DNA of 64,000 bases from Hyphococcus sp. (GCA_028289605.1 JANQON010000006.1:186001-250000); one strand, 5' to 3'; shown: positions 18,093 through 27,631, numbered from the stretch's first letter. Translations and numbers: made by a program. Notes: generated by a model from the letters alone, not told the origin.

Positions 18093-19070
18093 ATGGTTTG
18101 CAAAAACGCGATAGTTGCCGCTTCCGTGATTGCACTGACCGCAAGCGGAGCAAACGCTGGTGAGACTTTCGATTACACATATGATGCGCAAGGACGCCTG
18201 ATTAAAGTGGAACGGTCGGGAACCGTTAACGACAACGTCGACACTGTTTTTGAGTACGACGATGCAGGCAACCGGACCCGTGAAAAAACCACAGGGGTGA
18301 GCGGCGGCGGATCCCTCTCAATTACAGGGGCGCAAAGCCTTCCCGCGGGCGGTACGATCGAATTCATCGTAACTGGCGGCACCGCCGAGACGATCGACCT
18401 CGACTTCACCAATGTCAACGACCCATCCGGGTCTTCGGCTGACATCGGCGTTGAAGCGTTTTTGAATAACGTATCAGTCGGAACCTGGCAGCAATATGTG
18501 CCCGAGCCCGGTCAGAGCTACACGGTCTCCTTCAGCGGTCAGTCCTTTGACAAGATCAGCGTCACGGACAATGAAGGCGACACCACGGCGGACGTGGCGG
18601 TAACGATTGTCAGCGGTACGCCAAGCGGCGGAGGCGGCGGCGGTTGCTCCGGCAGCCAGAGCCTTTCGATCTCGAGCGCGACGGATGATGGGACATACGA
18701 ACTCGATCTCAGTCCCCCAAAGACGCTCGACGGTGGGTTTGGCGCGGCGCATAGTCGTTGGTCCTCACAAGGTATCGGCAAGGCCATCACCTATGATCTC
18801 GGCTCGGCGGTTACCGTTAAAGAGCTGCTCTTGGCGTGGTACAGAGGTAACGTCCGCACAGCCTATTTTGACGTGCAGACCTCTACTGACGGCTCCACTT
18901 ACCAGACCATTCTTTCCGGCGGTCAGTCAGACGGCGTGACACCGCAGTGGCAATTTGGAACCTATGATGTTCCAGACACAAACGCTCGGTATGTCCGCAT
19001 TATTGCCAACGGCAACACCGAGAATAATTGGAACTCGATCATGGAGACCGAAATTCACGGATGTTCTTAA
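18093..19070 (+). CDS. Small secreted protein with YD repeats and a discoidin (F5/8 type C) domain
   Basis: About 325 residues. AGGAG lies five bases before ATG 18093; ATG 18090 and GTG 18087 are in frame just upstream. A signal peptide ends at SGANAG. Two YD-type repeats follow at once (FDYTYDAQGRLIKVER and FEYDDAGNRTREK). Next comes a beta-rich middle domain, then a Gly-rich linker (SGGGGGGCSG) and a C-terminal discoidin-like domain. The latter has SRWSSQGIGKAITYDLG, ELLLAWYRGNVRTAYFDVQTSTDG and ARYVRIIANGN, typical of carbohydrate-binding F5/8C folds. It is divergent to the large Rhs gene and shares its YD repeat, without a core or toxin tip. Confidence 0.8.
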   Translation: MVCKNAIVAASVIALTASGANAGETFDYTYDAQGRLIKVERSGTVNDNVDTVFEYDDAGNRTREKTTGVSGGGSLSITGAQSLPAGGTIEFIVTGGTAETIDLDFTNVNDPSGSSADIGVEAFLNNVSVGTWQQYVPEPGQSYTVSFSGQSFDKISVTDNEGDTTADVAVTIVSGTPSGGGGGGCSGSQSLSISSATDDGTYELDLSPPKTLDGGFGAAHSRWSSQGIGKAITYDLGSAVTVKELLLAWYRGNVRTAYFDVQTSTDGSTYQTILSGGQSDGVTPQWQFGTYDVPDTNARYVRIIANGNTENNWNSIMETEIHGCS

Positions 19071-19220
19071 TCCGCAGGCGCATTCACACTGCGCTTCATT
19101 GCGGTTTCAGAAAACGCTCAAATCAACCCTTTCAGGGTGCAAGAGTAGGCATCCGCCCACACGGATAGAAGTCGGCAAGCCGATCCGGACTGATTGACTT
19201 CAGGGTAGAGACGTCGCTGA

Positions 19221-19251
19221 AGTCGCCTGGTTCGCCGACCTCCAGGCGACT
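19221..19251. repeat. Perfect 10-bp stem-loop
   Basis: AGTCGCCTGG and CCAGGCGACT form a perfect 10-bp stem around an 11-base loop. It lies between the ends of two convergent genes (19070 and 19275). There is no T-run on either side, so it is not a standard intrinsic terminator. It may still act as an mRNA 3'-end structure. Confidence 0.5.
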
Positions 19252-19274
19252 GCGTTAAAGGGAGCGGGTCAAGT

Positions 19275-19505
19275 CTACGGAACAGAGTCCTCAATTACGG
19301 GGCTTGGCGATTCCACAAAGCCAAAGTGTTCCGCGACCTTGAGAAGTCCGTATGCACCTCCAGCAAACACTGCCATCAGAAAAAACTGAATAAAGAAGTC
19401 TTTTACTAGATGGGGTTTTTTCTTCACGAACGTTGGATACCTGTGCTGCGATTTGTAAAGACGGAAGTTTGGGTCATTGTCCCTTGCTAAGTACAGCGAG
19501 AGCAA
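19275..19505 (-). CDS. Small membrane protein, start uncertain
   Basis: About 76 residues if TTG 19505 is used. There is no ATG or ribosome-binding site, so both the start and the gene itself are doubtful. One clear hydrophobic helix (FFIQFFLMAVFAGGAYGLLKVAEHFGF) follows a basic segment. The frame is the same as that of the 88-residue gene upstream, separated from it by a single in-frame TAG. No family was recognised. Confidence 0.4.
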   Translation of the reverse strand: MLSLYLARDNDPNFRLYKSQHRYPTFVKKKPHLVKDFFIQFFLMAVFAGGAYGLLKVAEHFGFVESPSPVIEDSVP

Positions 19506-19556
19506 AACTGAATATGGCTGTTCCCGCAGTGACAGCGCGCCTATGGGCCGCGTCGT

Positions 19557-19826
19557 CTAAGACGGAAGCCAATCGGAAATCTTCTCCATTTGCTGTTTTA
19601 TTGCTTCGACAATGTGCGAGCGCTTCCTCAGCTCTCCCATCTCAATATCGTCGACAAGCACTTTCAACATGAAACGGACACCATCCAAAGAAGGCATCAT
19701 GTCCGCGTCGACGTAGCCGTTGGTAATGTCCGGTCGCATCGCTAGCGATTCTTTGAACCTCCCGTCCTTGCTCATTGTGGGTTCAGCGGCGCCGGTCGGA
19801 GTGGTTTCTTGGGAGTGGTTGGTCAT
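19557..19826 (-). CDS. Small soluble hypothetical protein
   Basis: 89 residues from ATG 19826, which has GGAGG seven bases upstream; the longer frame to 19856 lacks such a signal. The N-terminal third is polar and disordered-looking (SQETTPTGAAEPTMSKDG). The rest is helical and charged (MLKVLVDDIEMGELRKRSHIVEAIKQQMEKISDWL). No family was recognised. It ends the accessory region next to tRNA-Lys. Confidence 0.6.
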   Translation of the reverse strand: MTNHSQETTPTGAAEPTMSKDGRFKESLAMRPDITNGYVDADMMPSLDGVRFMLKVLVDDIEMGELRKRSHIVEAIKQQMEKISDWLPS

Positions 19827-19941
19827 TTTGCGTCCTCCAGTTAAAGGAGGCGGCAATTTGGTTCCCGGTGAGGTTCCCTGAATTCACGGTCGCGCCTACA
19901 AAAATCGGTACACCGCTAAATAATTGAATTCACTATTTTAT

Positions 19942-20017
19942 TGGTGAGCCCAGAAGGATTCGAACCTTCGACCTACTGATTAAAAGTCAGTTGCTCTACC
20001 AACTGAGCTATGGGCCC
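19942..20017 (-). tRNA. tRNA-Lys (anticodon TTT)
   Basis: Read on the minus strand it begins GGGCCCATAGCTCAGTTGG. The acceptor stem pairs 7/7 including one G-U. The anticodon loop CTTTTAA carries TTT, the T-loop is GGTTCGAATCC and the CCA end is encoded. Length with CCA is 76 bases. Confidence 0.97.
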
Positions 20018-20061
20018 ACGACAAGCTGGGATGCGTCTGCGACGCGCTTAACATAATGAAA

Positions 20062-20084
20062 GCCGCCTCGGCAAACGAGACGGC
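20062..20084 (-). terminator. Possible terminator after tgt
   Basis: On the minus strand GCCGTCTC and GAGGCGGC form an 8-bp stem with one wobble around a 7-base loop, followed by TTTCATT. It lies about 80 bases after the tgt stop and before tRNA-Lys. The T-run is short, so termination may be partial. Confidence 0.45.
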
Positions 20085-20162
20085 GATCCATTTTGAGCGG
20101 CGGAACTTAGGCCCGCCGGGCGGTGGGGTCAACCGATTCCCGCCCGCTTTTGGTCGGGTTTT

Positions 20163-21287
20163 CTAAACCGCCGTTTCCCCGGTCGCAGCGGTGAAGCCGG
20201 CGACGAAATCGGCAAAGCGACCAGCGGCGATCGCACTTCGCATTTCGGCCATAAGCTCCTGATAATAATGCAGATTATGCCAGGTCAGAAGCATCGGCCC
20301 GAGATACTCGCCAGCCTTGAAGAGATGGTGGAGGTAGGCCTTTGAGTAGTCGCGGCTCGCCGGGCACGCGCTTTCCGGATCCAGCGGAGCGGCGTCATCG
20401 GCGAAGGCGGCGTTCTTGATGTTGATCGGGCCGGCCTTGGTCCAGGCCTGGCCGTGTCGGCCGGAGCGCGTGGGCGCAACACAATCAAACATGTCGACGC
20501 CCCGGGCGACGGCGCCGACAATATCGGCGGGCTTGCCGACGCCCATCAGGTAACGGGGTTTGTCCGGCGGCATGTGCGGCGTCGTAAACTCCAGGACGCG
20601 GAACATCTCCGCCCGCCCCTCGCCGACGGCGAGCCCGCCGATGGAATAGCCGGGAAAGCCGATCTCCATGAGCGCGTCCAGACTACGCCGGCGCAAATCC
20701 TCATAATTGGCGCCCTGAACAATACCGAACAGCGCCTGATCCGGCGTCGCCTTTTCCTCAAAAGCGCGCTTCGACCGTTCGGCCCATCGCAGCGACAACT
20801 CCATGGAGGCGCGCGCCTTGTCATGTTCGATCGGGATGGCCGGACACTCATCAAGCTGCATTTGAATGTCAGCGCCTAGAAGACACTGAATTTCAATCGA
20901 CCGTTCCGGCGTCAACATGTGGCGTGAGCCGTCAATATGCGATTGGAACGAAACGCCGTCTTCGGTGAGCTTGCGAAGTTTGGACAATGACATGACCTGA
21001 AAGCCGCCTGAGTCTGTCAGAATGGGCCGCCGCCAGTTCATGAACTGGTGCAAGCCGCCCAGCGCCGCGATCCGTTCGGCTGTGGGACGAAGCATCAAAT
21101 GATAGGTGTTTCCAAGAACAATGTCTGCGCCGGTGGCGCGCACATGATCTGTAAACATTGCTTTTACCGTGCCCGCCGTGCCGACCGGCATAAAGGCGGG
21201 CGTGCGAATATCGCCGCGCGCAGTGCCAATGCGGCCGCTGCGCGCGCCGCCGTTCGTTGTTTCAAGCGTGAAATTGAAAGCCGTCAA
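20163..21287 (-). CDS. tgt: tRNA-guanine transglycosylase
   Basis: 374 residues. It exchanges guanine-34 for preQ1 in tRNAs with GUN anticodons. I place the start at TTG 21287: GAGAGG lies five bases before it, and the TTG overlaps the csaA stop (TTGA). The longer upstream frame has no TGT similarity. [12 protein letters not shown] holds the general Asp, and [14 protein letters not shown] the nucleophile Asp. The usual zinc motif CxCxxC reads S-A-C-P-A-S here (20355-20372), so two of three Cys ligands are Ser, while the distal His in TWHN remains. Last gene of the queuosine operon. Confidence 0.95.
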   Translation of the reverse strand: MTAFNFTLETTNGGARSGRIGTARGDIRTPAFMPVGTAGTVKAMFTDHVRATGADIVLGNTYHLMLRPTAERIAALGGLHQFMNWRRPILTDSGGFQVMSLSKLRKLTEDGVSFQSHIDGSRHMLTPERSIEIQCLLGADIQMQLDECPAIPIEHDKARASMELSLRWAERSKRAFEEKATPDQALFGIVQGANYEDLRRRSLDALMEIGFPGYSIGGLAVGEGRAEMFRVLEFTTPHMPPDKPRYLMGVGKPADIVGAVARGVDMFDCVAPTRSGRHGQAWTKAGPINIKNAAFADDAAPLDPESACPASRDYSKAYLHHLFKAGEYLGPMLLTWHNLHYYQELMAEMRSAIAAGRFADFVAGFTAATGETAV

Positions 21288-21622
21288 TGCATCCTCTCGC
21301 CATTCGGCACGGCCCGCTCGGGCTCGATCAATACGATCGCCCCTTCCGCATCCGAAAACCCTAGAACAAGCACCTCCGACATGAAGTCCGCAATCTGGCG
21401 GGGCGGGAAGTTGACCACCGCCGCCACCTGGCGCCCAACGAGGTCGTCCGGCGTGTAGTGAACCGTAATCTGCGCCGACGATTTCTTGACGCCAATGTCC
21501 TTGCCGAAATCCACCCACAGTTTCCATGCCGGTTTTCGCGCTTTTTCGAACGGCTGAACGTCAGTGATTGTCCCCACACGGATGTCGACCTTCATGAAAT
21601 CGTCAAAAGTAACCTCGCTCAT
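21284..21622 (-). CDS. csaA: CsaA-like tRNA-binding / chaperone-like protein
   Basis: 112 residues forming one tRNA_bind (OB-fold) domain. The phrase [33 protein letters not shown] and the segment [20 protein letters not shown] are typical of CsaA, a small dimeric protein linked with tRNA binding and export-related chaperone activity. It overlaps queA by four bases (ATGA) and tgt by four bases, so translation of the three genes is probably coupled. Confidence 0.93.
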   Translation of the reverse strand: MSEVTFDDFMKVDIRVGTITDVQPFEKARKPAWKLWVDFGKDIGVKKSSAQITVHYTPDDLVGRQVAAVVNFPPRQIADFMSEVLVLGFSDAEGAIVLIEPERAVPNGERMH

Positions 21623-22683
21623 TTAGCTCGCTCCAACAGGCATGCGTCTCCATAGGAATAGAATCGGTAGTGATTGGCGATGGCGTGGGCATAGGCCTTT
21701 TTCATCACATCAGTTCCGGAAAAAGCGCAGACCAGCATAAACAGCGTCGACCGCGGCAAATGGAAATTCGTCAGCAAGAGGTCGACCGTCTTGAACCGGT
21801 AGCCCGGCGTGATGAATATATCGGTTTCGTCTTTGAACGGTCTGACATTTCCGTCATCGCCGGCGGCGCTCTCAAGCAGGCGCAACGACGTTGTGCCGAC
21901 GGCGATCACGCGCCCCCCCGCGGCGCGCGCAGCATTGATCGCGCTCGCCTGGCGTTCCGTGATTTCACCCCACTCCGCATGCATCTGATGGTCTTCGGTT
22001 TCAGTCGCCGTTACGGGCAGAAAGGTGCCGGCGCCCACATGCAAGGTAATCGTTTCGACGCCGACACCCTGCTCTGCAAGCTTCGCTAACAGCGCGTCGG
22101 TGAAGTGCAGTCCGGCCGTCGGCGCTGCAACGGACCCTTCCTTGTCGGCGTACACGGTTTGATAGTCTTCGAGATCCGTCGCCCTCGCCGGCCGCTTGCG
22201 CGCAATATAGGGCGGCAAAGGCGCGGCGCCGTACTCCGCAAGCGCCTTGTCAAACTCTCTTTTTTCTCGGTCGAAGCGCAATAGACATTCAGCGCCGTCG
22301 CGTTCTTCAACACATGCGAAAAGCTTCCGCCCAAAGATGATTTCATCTCCCTGCTGCAACCGTTTCGCTGGTCGCACAAAAGCTCTCCAGCGCACCGAAT
22401 CGCGAGTCGGTTGCGGCAGGCGCTTATGCAACGTCACGTCGACTCGCACATCGTCGCCCTCGCCGCGCGCAGGTCGCACGCCAGAGAGCTGAGCGGGAAT
22501 GACTTTTGTGTCGTTCAACACCAGAAGGTCGCCCGACCGCAAAAACGACGGCAGGTCGCGCACGCACTGATCATGAACCGCATCTGTTGAGACGTGGAGC
22601 AGGCGCGCGCTGTCGCGCGGGCGGGCCGGCTCAAGGGCTATCCGTTCGGCCGGAAGGTCAAAATCAAAAAGGTCGACGCGCAT
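21619..22683 (-). CDS. queA: S-adenosylmethionine:tRNA ribosyltransferase-isomerase
   Basis: 354 residues. It transfers and isomerises the ribosyl part of SAM onto preQ1-tRNA, giving epoxyqueuosine. The N-terminus [29 protein letters not shown] and the segments [30 protein letters not shown] and TLHVGAGTF are standard QueA motifs, and the length is normal. It lies between cysE and csaA in the same-strand operon, and its stop overlaps the csaA start. Confidence 0.97.
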   Translation of the reverse strand: MRVDLFDFDLPAERIALEPARPRDSARLLHVSTDAVHDQCVRDLPSFLRSGDLLVLNDTKVIPAQLSGVRPARGEGDDVRVDVTLHKRLPQPTRDSVRWRAFVRPAKRLQQGDEIIFGRKLFACVEERDGAECLLRFDREKREFDKALAEYGAAPLPPYIARKRPARATDLEDYQTVYADKEGSVAAPTAGLHFTDALLAKLAEQGVGVETITLHVGAGTFLPVTATETEDHQMHAEWGEITERQASAINAARAAGGRVIAVGTTSLRLLESAAGDDGNVRPFKDETDIFITPGYRFKTVDLLLTNFHLPRSTLFMLVCAFSGTDVMKKAYAHAIANHYRFYSYGDACLLERAK

Positions 22684-22730
22684 GACGGCGGCTTGTCCCC
22701 CGCCCCGCTCTTAAGGTCAACCGAAAGTCG

Positions 22731-23564
22731 TTAAATGGAGTAGACGTCGTAGTTGAAGCTCTGATCCATCGTCTCTGAAGGATTGGACTCCGCGCACGCC
22801 CCAACCGGCTTCGCCGGTACGCCGGCTACAGTGCAATGGGCGTCCACGGCTTGCAGCACGACGCTCCCGGCCGCCACCTTGGCGCCTTCGCCCACCTCGA
22901 TATTGCCGAGCACTTTGGCGCCGACGCTGATCAGGGCGCCCCGGCGGATTTTGGGATGGCGATCGCCGTCCTCTTTTCCGGTGCCTCCCAGGGTCACGTT
23001 CTGCAGAATGGAAACGTCATCCTCCACACGCGCCGTTTCGCCGATGACAATGCCGGTGGCGTGATCGATGAAGACGCCTTTTCCAAAGACGACCGCCGGA
23101 TGGATGTCGACGCCGAACAGTTCAGACATCCGGCTTTGGAGAAACAACGCCAACGCCTTGCGCTCGTTCCGCCACAGCCAATGCGCGACGCGCTGCGCCT
23201 GCAACGACAGGTAGCCTTTGAAATACAAGAACGGCTGCATGTACTCGTGACAGGCGGGATCTCTTTTGTATACCGCACGCAGATCATGCAGTGCGGCGTC
23301 GACGATCGACGGTTCGTCGCTGAAAGCCTCGCTGCAGACCTCCCGCCACAACATGGCGTTCATTTCTCGTTCTGAAAGTTTCTGCGCCAAGCGAAAAGAC
23401 AGCGCGGCTTCAAACGTCTCATGGTTGAGTATGGTCGCATGAAGAAAGCTGGCGAGCGCCGGTTCTTCCGCCGCCGCCGCAGCGGCCTCGACGCGCATCC
23501 GCGCCCAGGTTTGATCGCCCGTCATGTCAACGACATTGGTCGGTTCAGCAACCGCTTCTGCCAT
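22731..23564 (-). CDS. cysE: Serine O-acetyltransferase
   Basis: 277 residues. It acetylates L-serine with acetyl-CoA, the first step of cysteine synthesis. An N-terminal helical domain (ARMRVEAAAAAAEEPALASFLHATIL) precedes a left-handed beta-helix with hexapeptide repeats (HPAVVFGKGVFIDHATGIVIGETARVEDDVSIL; NVTLGGTGKEDGDRHPKI). ATG 23564 has AGAGGG nine bases upstream. ATG 23573, three codons earlier, overlaps the Nudix stop as ATGA and is a real alternative. The C-terminus ends in Ile, as expected for the tail that docks into cysteine synthase. Confidence 0.95.
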   Translation of the reverse strand: MAEAVAEPTNVVDMTGDQTWARMRVEAAAAAAEEPALASFLHATILNHETFEAALSFRLAQKLSEREMNAMLWREVCSEAFSDEPSIVDAALHDLRAVYKRDPACHEYMQPFLYFKGYLSLQAQRVAHWLWRNERKALALFLQSRMSELFGVDIHPAVVFGKGVFIDHATGIVIGETARVEDDVSILQNVTLGGTGKEDGDRHPKIRRGALISVGAKVLGNIEVGEGAKVAAGSVVLQAVDAHCTVAGVPAKPVGACAESNPSETMDQSFNYDVYSI

Positions 23565-23569
23565 AACAG

Positions 23570-24181
23570 TCATCCCTCTGCTGGCGTCCGTCCCGCAATA
23601 AGATGCCTTGAAATAGGATCCGGCGCTTCGCCGCGCAAGGCTAGCACATGCGCCTTGAGGGTCATAATGATGGTTAGACTGTCCGTGATTTCGCCTGACA
23701 TCACCATTTCTAACAAGGCGTCGAATTTTACTCTCTTTAAGGTTAACGCTTCGGACGCGTCCCGATCCGCCGCACCCGGCGCCAATTCCCAGGCGAGAAA
23801 ACACACGGCGCGCTCGTCGGTGACCGAGTTGGAGATATCAAAGGCGGAAAATTCACGCCACTGATTGGCGATAAGCCCTGTTTCTTCTTCCAGTTCACGT
23901 TTCGCAGACGTTATCGCCGGCGCCGTAAGCGCTCCGCCGCCTTCCGGCAATTCCCAACTATATCGATCATGGGGGTAACGATGCTGCCCCACCAGCCAGA
24001 CACACCCTTCTGCGTCGACCGGCAACACGCCAATTGCGAGGTTTTTGAATCGAACAACCCCATACTCGCCGTCGGAACCGTCGGGATGAATGACCGCGTG
24101 ATCTTCAATGGCGATCCAGGGGTTTTGGAAAACCAGTTGCTGGGATTTGATGGTCCACGGACCATTTTTCCGCAACGTCAC
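23570..24181 (-). CDS. Nudix hydrolase, ADP-ribose pyrophosphatase-like
   Basis: 203 residues from GTG 24181, two bases after the stop of the cyclophilin gene; the frame extends 21 codons upstream inside that gene without a better start. The Nudix box is present in its second half, RELEEETGLI, preceded by a Gly-rich loop. The first Glu of the G-x5-E pattern appears to be Ala. Overall layout (WLVGQHRYPHDRYSWELPEGGG) matches the ADP-ribose/NADH-type subfamily. Substrate is not certain. It is part of the operon from queF to tgt. Confidence 0.87.
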   Translation of the reverse strand: MTLRKNGPWTIKSQQLVFQNPWIAIEDHAVIHPDGSDGEYGVVRFKNLAIGVLPVDAEGCVWLVGQHRYPHDRYSWELPEGGGALTAPAITSAKRELEEETGLIANQWREFSAFDISNSVTDERAVCFLAWELAPGAADRDASEALTLKRVKFDALLEMVMSGEITDSLTIIMTLKAHVLALRGEAPDPISRHLIAGRTPAEG

Positions 24182-24183
24182 CG

Positions 24184-25098
24184 CTATTGGCCTTCGGGAT
24201 TGGCTTCCACCGGTTCCTCTCGCACCGGAAGCGGCAACTGGCAAATGTCGACATAGTCCGGACGGTAATAGAAAAACGCAGCCGGGCGGTTCCGCCGCGC
24301 TTCGACAAACTGATCAAAGCGCTGAGTATCGGTCCTCAGAACCTGCAGTTTTCGTTGCCGCTCCGGCGCGATGTCTGAACCAATTCTCATTGATAGAATG
24401 GTCTCGCCCAAATCATCTCCCTCTGACTGCGCCGGCTGAACCCGCCGAAGCGCTTGAAGATGCTCCATGCCCTCTACGACGCGCCCGAAGACAGAGAGGT
24501 TTCGGTCGAGATAACGCTGCGGTTGAAGCGTGATGTAAAATTCCGTGTCGGCGGTGTCTTTCGCGATGTCGCGCGCCATCGCCATGGCCCCGGCGCAGTG
24601 CAGGAGCCAGACAGATTGCGCCGGCGCGTCAACGCCGGCCGGCATGTCGTCAACAAATCCCACCTGCGCAGCGTATCCGTCAGCGCTGCCAAGCGCAGCA
24701 AACGAAACGGCGTCGGAATAGGGCTCCTCAAATTCCGCCTTTAACGCTTCTTCCGCTTCTTTTACGCGACGCTTTTCAAGAACGTCGCCGCCCTGGGCGA
24801 CAAATCCGTCGATGACGCGATAAAAGGATAGACCGTCGTAAAATCCTTCCCGAACAAGGGTCCTGATCTGACGAACGTGGTTCTGCGCCAACGTCGACGA
24901 CAACGCAACAATGACGCGGCCGCGTTCCAGTTCGATATAGAGCAGGTTTTCCTGATCGAGCGTGCGCCAATCGTCGCCCGTCGTATTCTCAATAATCTCA
25001 GCCACGGTCGGCTTGCCCTCAAGCGCATCGGCCGCAGCCCCCGCCGGCCCCAAACCGGCGAGCGCGATTGCAGAAATCAGGTGTCTTTTAAATCGCAT
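24184..25098 (-). CDS. Exported cyclophilin-type peptidyl-prolyl isomerase
   Basis: 304 residues from ATG 25098, with GGGGA about five bases upstream and directly after the queF stop. A signal peptide (HLISAIALAGLGPAGAAADA) indicates a periplasmic enzyme. The cyclophilin domain shows IELERGRVIVALSSTLAQNHV, then GFYDGLSFYRVIDGFVAQGGD and a later DTEFYITLQPQRYLDRNLSVFGRVVEGME. It catalyses cis-trans isomerisation of prolyl bonds in exported proteins. The C-terminal 60 residues extend beyond the minimal fold. Cyclophilin genes next to queA/tgt are frequent in alphaproteobacteria. Confidence 0.92.
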   Translation of the reverse strand: MRFKRHLISAIALAGLGPAGAAADALEGKPTVAEIIENTTGDDWRTLDQENLLYIELERGRVIVALSSTLAQNHVRQIRTLVREGFYDGLSFYRVIDGFVAQGGDVLEKRRVKEAEEALKAEFEEPYSDAVSFAALGSADGYAAQVGFVDDMPAGVDAPAQSVWLLHCAGAMAMARDIAKDTADTEFYITLQPQRYLDRNLSVFGRVVEGMEHLQALRRVQPAQSEGDDLGETILSMRIGSDIAPERQRKLQVLRTDTQRFDQFVEARRNRPAAFFYYRPDYVDICQLPLPVREEPVEANPEGQ

Positions 25099-25099
25099 G

Positions 25100-25621
25100 T
25101 CATCCCCTTCCCCGGTACGGCGCAACGCCCTGTTCCGGAATCCACATTCCCTTCGGCGGCTCGGAAGACTGATAAAAGACGTCGATCGGTATTCCCCCGC
25201 GCGGATACCAGTAGCCCCCTATTCGGAGCCAGCGGGGACTGGCGGCTTCCTCGATCGCCTTTGCGATCGCGATCGTGCAGTCTTCGTGAAACGCGCCATG
25301 ATTGCGAAAGGACGCGAGAAAAAGCTTGAACGATTTCGATTCGACAATGAGTTTATTGGGCGTGTAGTCGATCACAAGATGGGCGAAATCCGGCTGCCCG
25401 GTAACGGGGCACAAGGACGTAAACTCAGGCGCCGTGAACCGCGCGACATAGAGCGCGCCGGGATGCGGGTTTTCCGCGGTCTCCAGGCGCGCCTTTTCCG
25501 GCGATGCGGGCGTCTCTACGGAGAGGCCCAGCTGGGTGAGCGAGGCTGGCTTCTGCTTGCTTGTGGTTCGCCCCTGCTTTTTTCTGGATTTTTTTGGCGT
25601 TTTCGGCCGGACAGTTGTCAT
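25100..25621 (-). CDS. queF: NADPH-dependent preQ0 reductase
   Basis: 173 residues. It reduces the nitrile of 7-cyano-7-deazaguanine to preQ1. The start ATG 25621 has AAGGA seven bases upstream; the in-frame extension to 25726 has none. [19 protein letters not shown] carries the catalytic Cys and Asp, and [12 protein letters not shown] the following conserved region. The N-terminal 45 residues are basic and low-complexity, an addition to the usual unimodular QueF. First gene of the queuosine-related operon. Confidence 0.95.
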   Translation of the reverse strand: MTTVRPKTPKKSRKKQGRTTSKQKPASLTQLGLSVETPASPEKARLETAENPHPGALYVARFTAPEFTSLCPVTGQPDFAHLVIDYTPNKLIVESKSFKLFLASFRNHGAFHEDCTIAIAKAIEEAASPRWLRIGGYWYPRGGIPIDVFYQSSEPPKGMWIPEQGVAPYRGRG

Positions 25622-25830
25622 GACTGATCCTTTTTGACCCTTTTTACCGAGCTCGCAGACCGGCGCAACGCCCGCGTTCCGGCGCCGCGTTCGGGGGGCT
25701 GGGACGGGTGCGAAATTGGGCGTCACGCCCCGTAGACAAATAGGTTTGCCTTGCCCTATAAGCCGCGTTCGCCGGGCGCAAACACCAATATGAGCCCGGC
25801 CGGCGGAGCCGAAATTTCCGGATTCGTCCA

Positions 25831-25906
<76 letters not shown>

Positions 25907-26044
25907 TCATGCATCCACGCCAGATCGTGCTTCGGAGCGCCCCTCCCCAGCGCCAATGAGACCGGCGCGACTAGCGACGGGCCGGCCTCAGGGACCGCAG
26001 GCCGACACGGCTGTAACGTCGTTTGCGGGCCATCCGCTGAAGAC

Positions 26045-27631
26045 CTAGTAGAACAGGACGTACAGTCCGACCAGAATGACAACGACAGCCGCGGCGAGAA
26101 TGTTGAAAATGAGCTGCGTGCCAAATGCGATATCGTTCAGCGCAACCTGCTTTTCCGCCGCCGGCGTCGGCGCCAGCCTGGACGCGATGACCGCCGCCGC
26201 CAAACAGGTGAGAAACACAATCCAGATTCGGATTATGAAAGGAATGTCCGGGGCGCCGAACTTCAGCGCAACATTGGTCCCGATGGACGCAAACAACGCC
26301 GCAAATGCGCCAAGCCCATTCGTCCGCTTCGAGAAGAAACCGAGCAAGAATACGGCGACAACGCCGGGCGCAATAAAGCCGGAATATTCCTGTACGGTCT
26401 GAAATCCGCTTTCGAAACCGCCGATAAACGGACGCGCCAGAATGAGCGCAATCCCCATCGCCGCAAAGGCGGCGACGCGACCGACAGTGACGTAGTGGGT
26501 TTCCGGACGGTCGGCGATCATCGATCGATAAACGTCCATCGTGAAAATCGTCGAGATGGAATTCATCATCGACGCCAGCGACGAGACCACCGCCGCGATG
26601 AGCGCTGCGAACACGAGGCCGCGCAAACCGGCGGGCGCCATCTTCATCAGCTCGCCATAGGTGCGATCGGATTTCTCCGCCAACGCGCCCGCGTCCAGTG
26701 AACCCTGCGACGCCAGCATCACGGCCGCAATTCCGGGAATAACGACGATCAACGGAATAAAGAGTTTCAAAAAGGCGGCGAACGCCAAGCCCTTTTGCGC
26801 TTCCGCCAGGCTTTCTGCGCCGAGCGCACGCTGGATGATGTATTGGTTGAAACCCCAATACGAAAAGTGAAGCACCCACAGACCGCCCAGCAGCGTCCAA
26901 ATCCCCGGCAGGTCGCCATAGGCGGGATGGTCGCTGGAAAGGATCATTTTGAAGTGGCCGGGCATCTCGCCGTACACCCGCGCCAGTCCGCCAAGGGCGC
27001 CCTCCGCGCCGCTGATCCTGTCCAAGGCGATCCATGTAATCGCCACGCCGCCGAAGATGAGGATGACCACCTGAATAATGTCCGTCAACGCGACCGCTTT
27101 CAGCCCGCCGTAAAGAGAATAAAGAGCGGCGAACGAACCCAGCGCCGCCATACAGACCATGACGGGCCAACCGGTCAGCGAGTTCATCGCCAGACCGCCC
27201 AGCCACAAAACAGTTGTGAGGTTTACCGCCGTATAAAGAACAATCCAATAAACCGACATGAGCGACTTGACGCCGTGCCCGTAACGCTGGTCAAGAAATT
27301 GCGGCATCGTGTAGATGCCGCGCTTTAGAAAAATCGGCAAAAACCATTTGGCTACGATGATGAGCACAATGGCGGCCTGCCATTCATATGCGGCAATCGC
27401 CAGCCCGACGGCGAATCCCTGTCCGGACTGACCGATGATCTGTTCCGCGGAGATGTTGGAAGCAATCAACGACGCGCCGATCGCCCACCATGGAAGCGCG
27501 CGGCCCGCCAGAAAGTAGTCTTCTGTGTCCTTTTTTTCGCCCTTCGGTTCGCGCGACACCCAGATGGCAATGGCGAGCAGAGCGCTGGCGTAAAGGCCAA
27601 CGATGAGCAAATCGATAGATGATAGCGCCAT
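26045..27631 (-). CDS. Sodium/solute symporter (SSS family, sugar transporter-like)
   Basis: 528 residues with about fourteen hydrophobic helices. The N-terminus (DLLIVGLYASALLAIAIWVSR) is followed by DTEDYFLAGRALPWWAIGASLIASNISAEQIIGQSGQGF, typical of the SGLT/SSS family. The start ATG has GGAGA seven bases upstream. It should import a sugar or related solute with Na+ across the inner membrane. Neighbouring GH97 and GH13 genes suggest glucose or a maltodextrin breakdown product as substrate, which is inference from context. Confidence 0.92.
   Translation of the reverse strand: MALSSIDLLIVGLYASALLAIAIWVSREPKGEKKDTEDYFLAGRALPWWAIGASLIASNISAEQIIGQSGQGFAVGLAIAAYEWQAAIVLIIVAKWFLPIFLKRGIYTMPQFLDQRYGHGVKSLMSVYWIVLYTAVNLTTVLWLGGLAMNSLTGWPVMVCMAALGSFAALYSLYGGLKAVALTDIIQVVILIFGGVAITWIALDRISGAEGALGGLARVYGEMPGHFKMILSSDHPAYGDLPGIWTLLGGLWVLHFSYWGFNQYIIQRALGAESLAEAQKGLAFAAFLKLFIPLIVVIPGIAAVMLASQGSLDAGALAEKSDRTYGELMKMAPAGLRGLVFAALIAAVVSSLASMMNSISTIFTMDVYRSMIADRPETHYVTVGRVAAFAAMGIALILARPFIGGFESGFQTVQEYSGFIAPGVVAVFLLGFFSKRTNGLGAFAALFASIGTNVALKFGAPDIPFIIRIWIVFLTCLAAAVIASRLAPTPAAEKQVALNDIAFGTQLIFNILAAAVVVILVGLYVLFY

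Noticed and set aside
19275-19826. Possible stop-codon readthrough joining the 89-residue and 76-residue minus-strand frames across one TAG
   Set aside because: The two parts share no recognisable fold and no recoding structure or conserved context is seen; being in frame may be chance.
19942-20017. tRNA-Lys as integration site for the accessory region
   Set aside because: No integrase and no repeated 3' tRNA fragment were found at the other side of the region.
21288-21527. 80-codon N-terminal extension of tgt
   Set aside because: It overlaps csaA completely, shows no TGT similarity, and the TTG at 21287 has a good ribosome-binding site.
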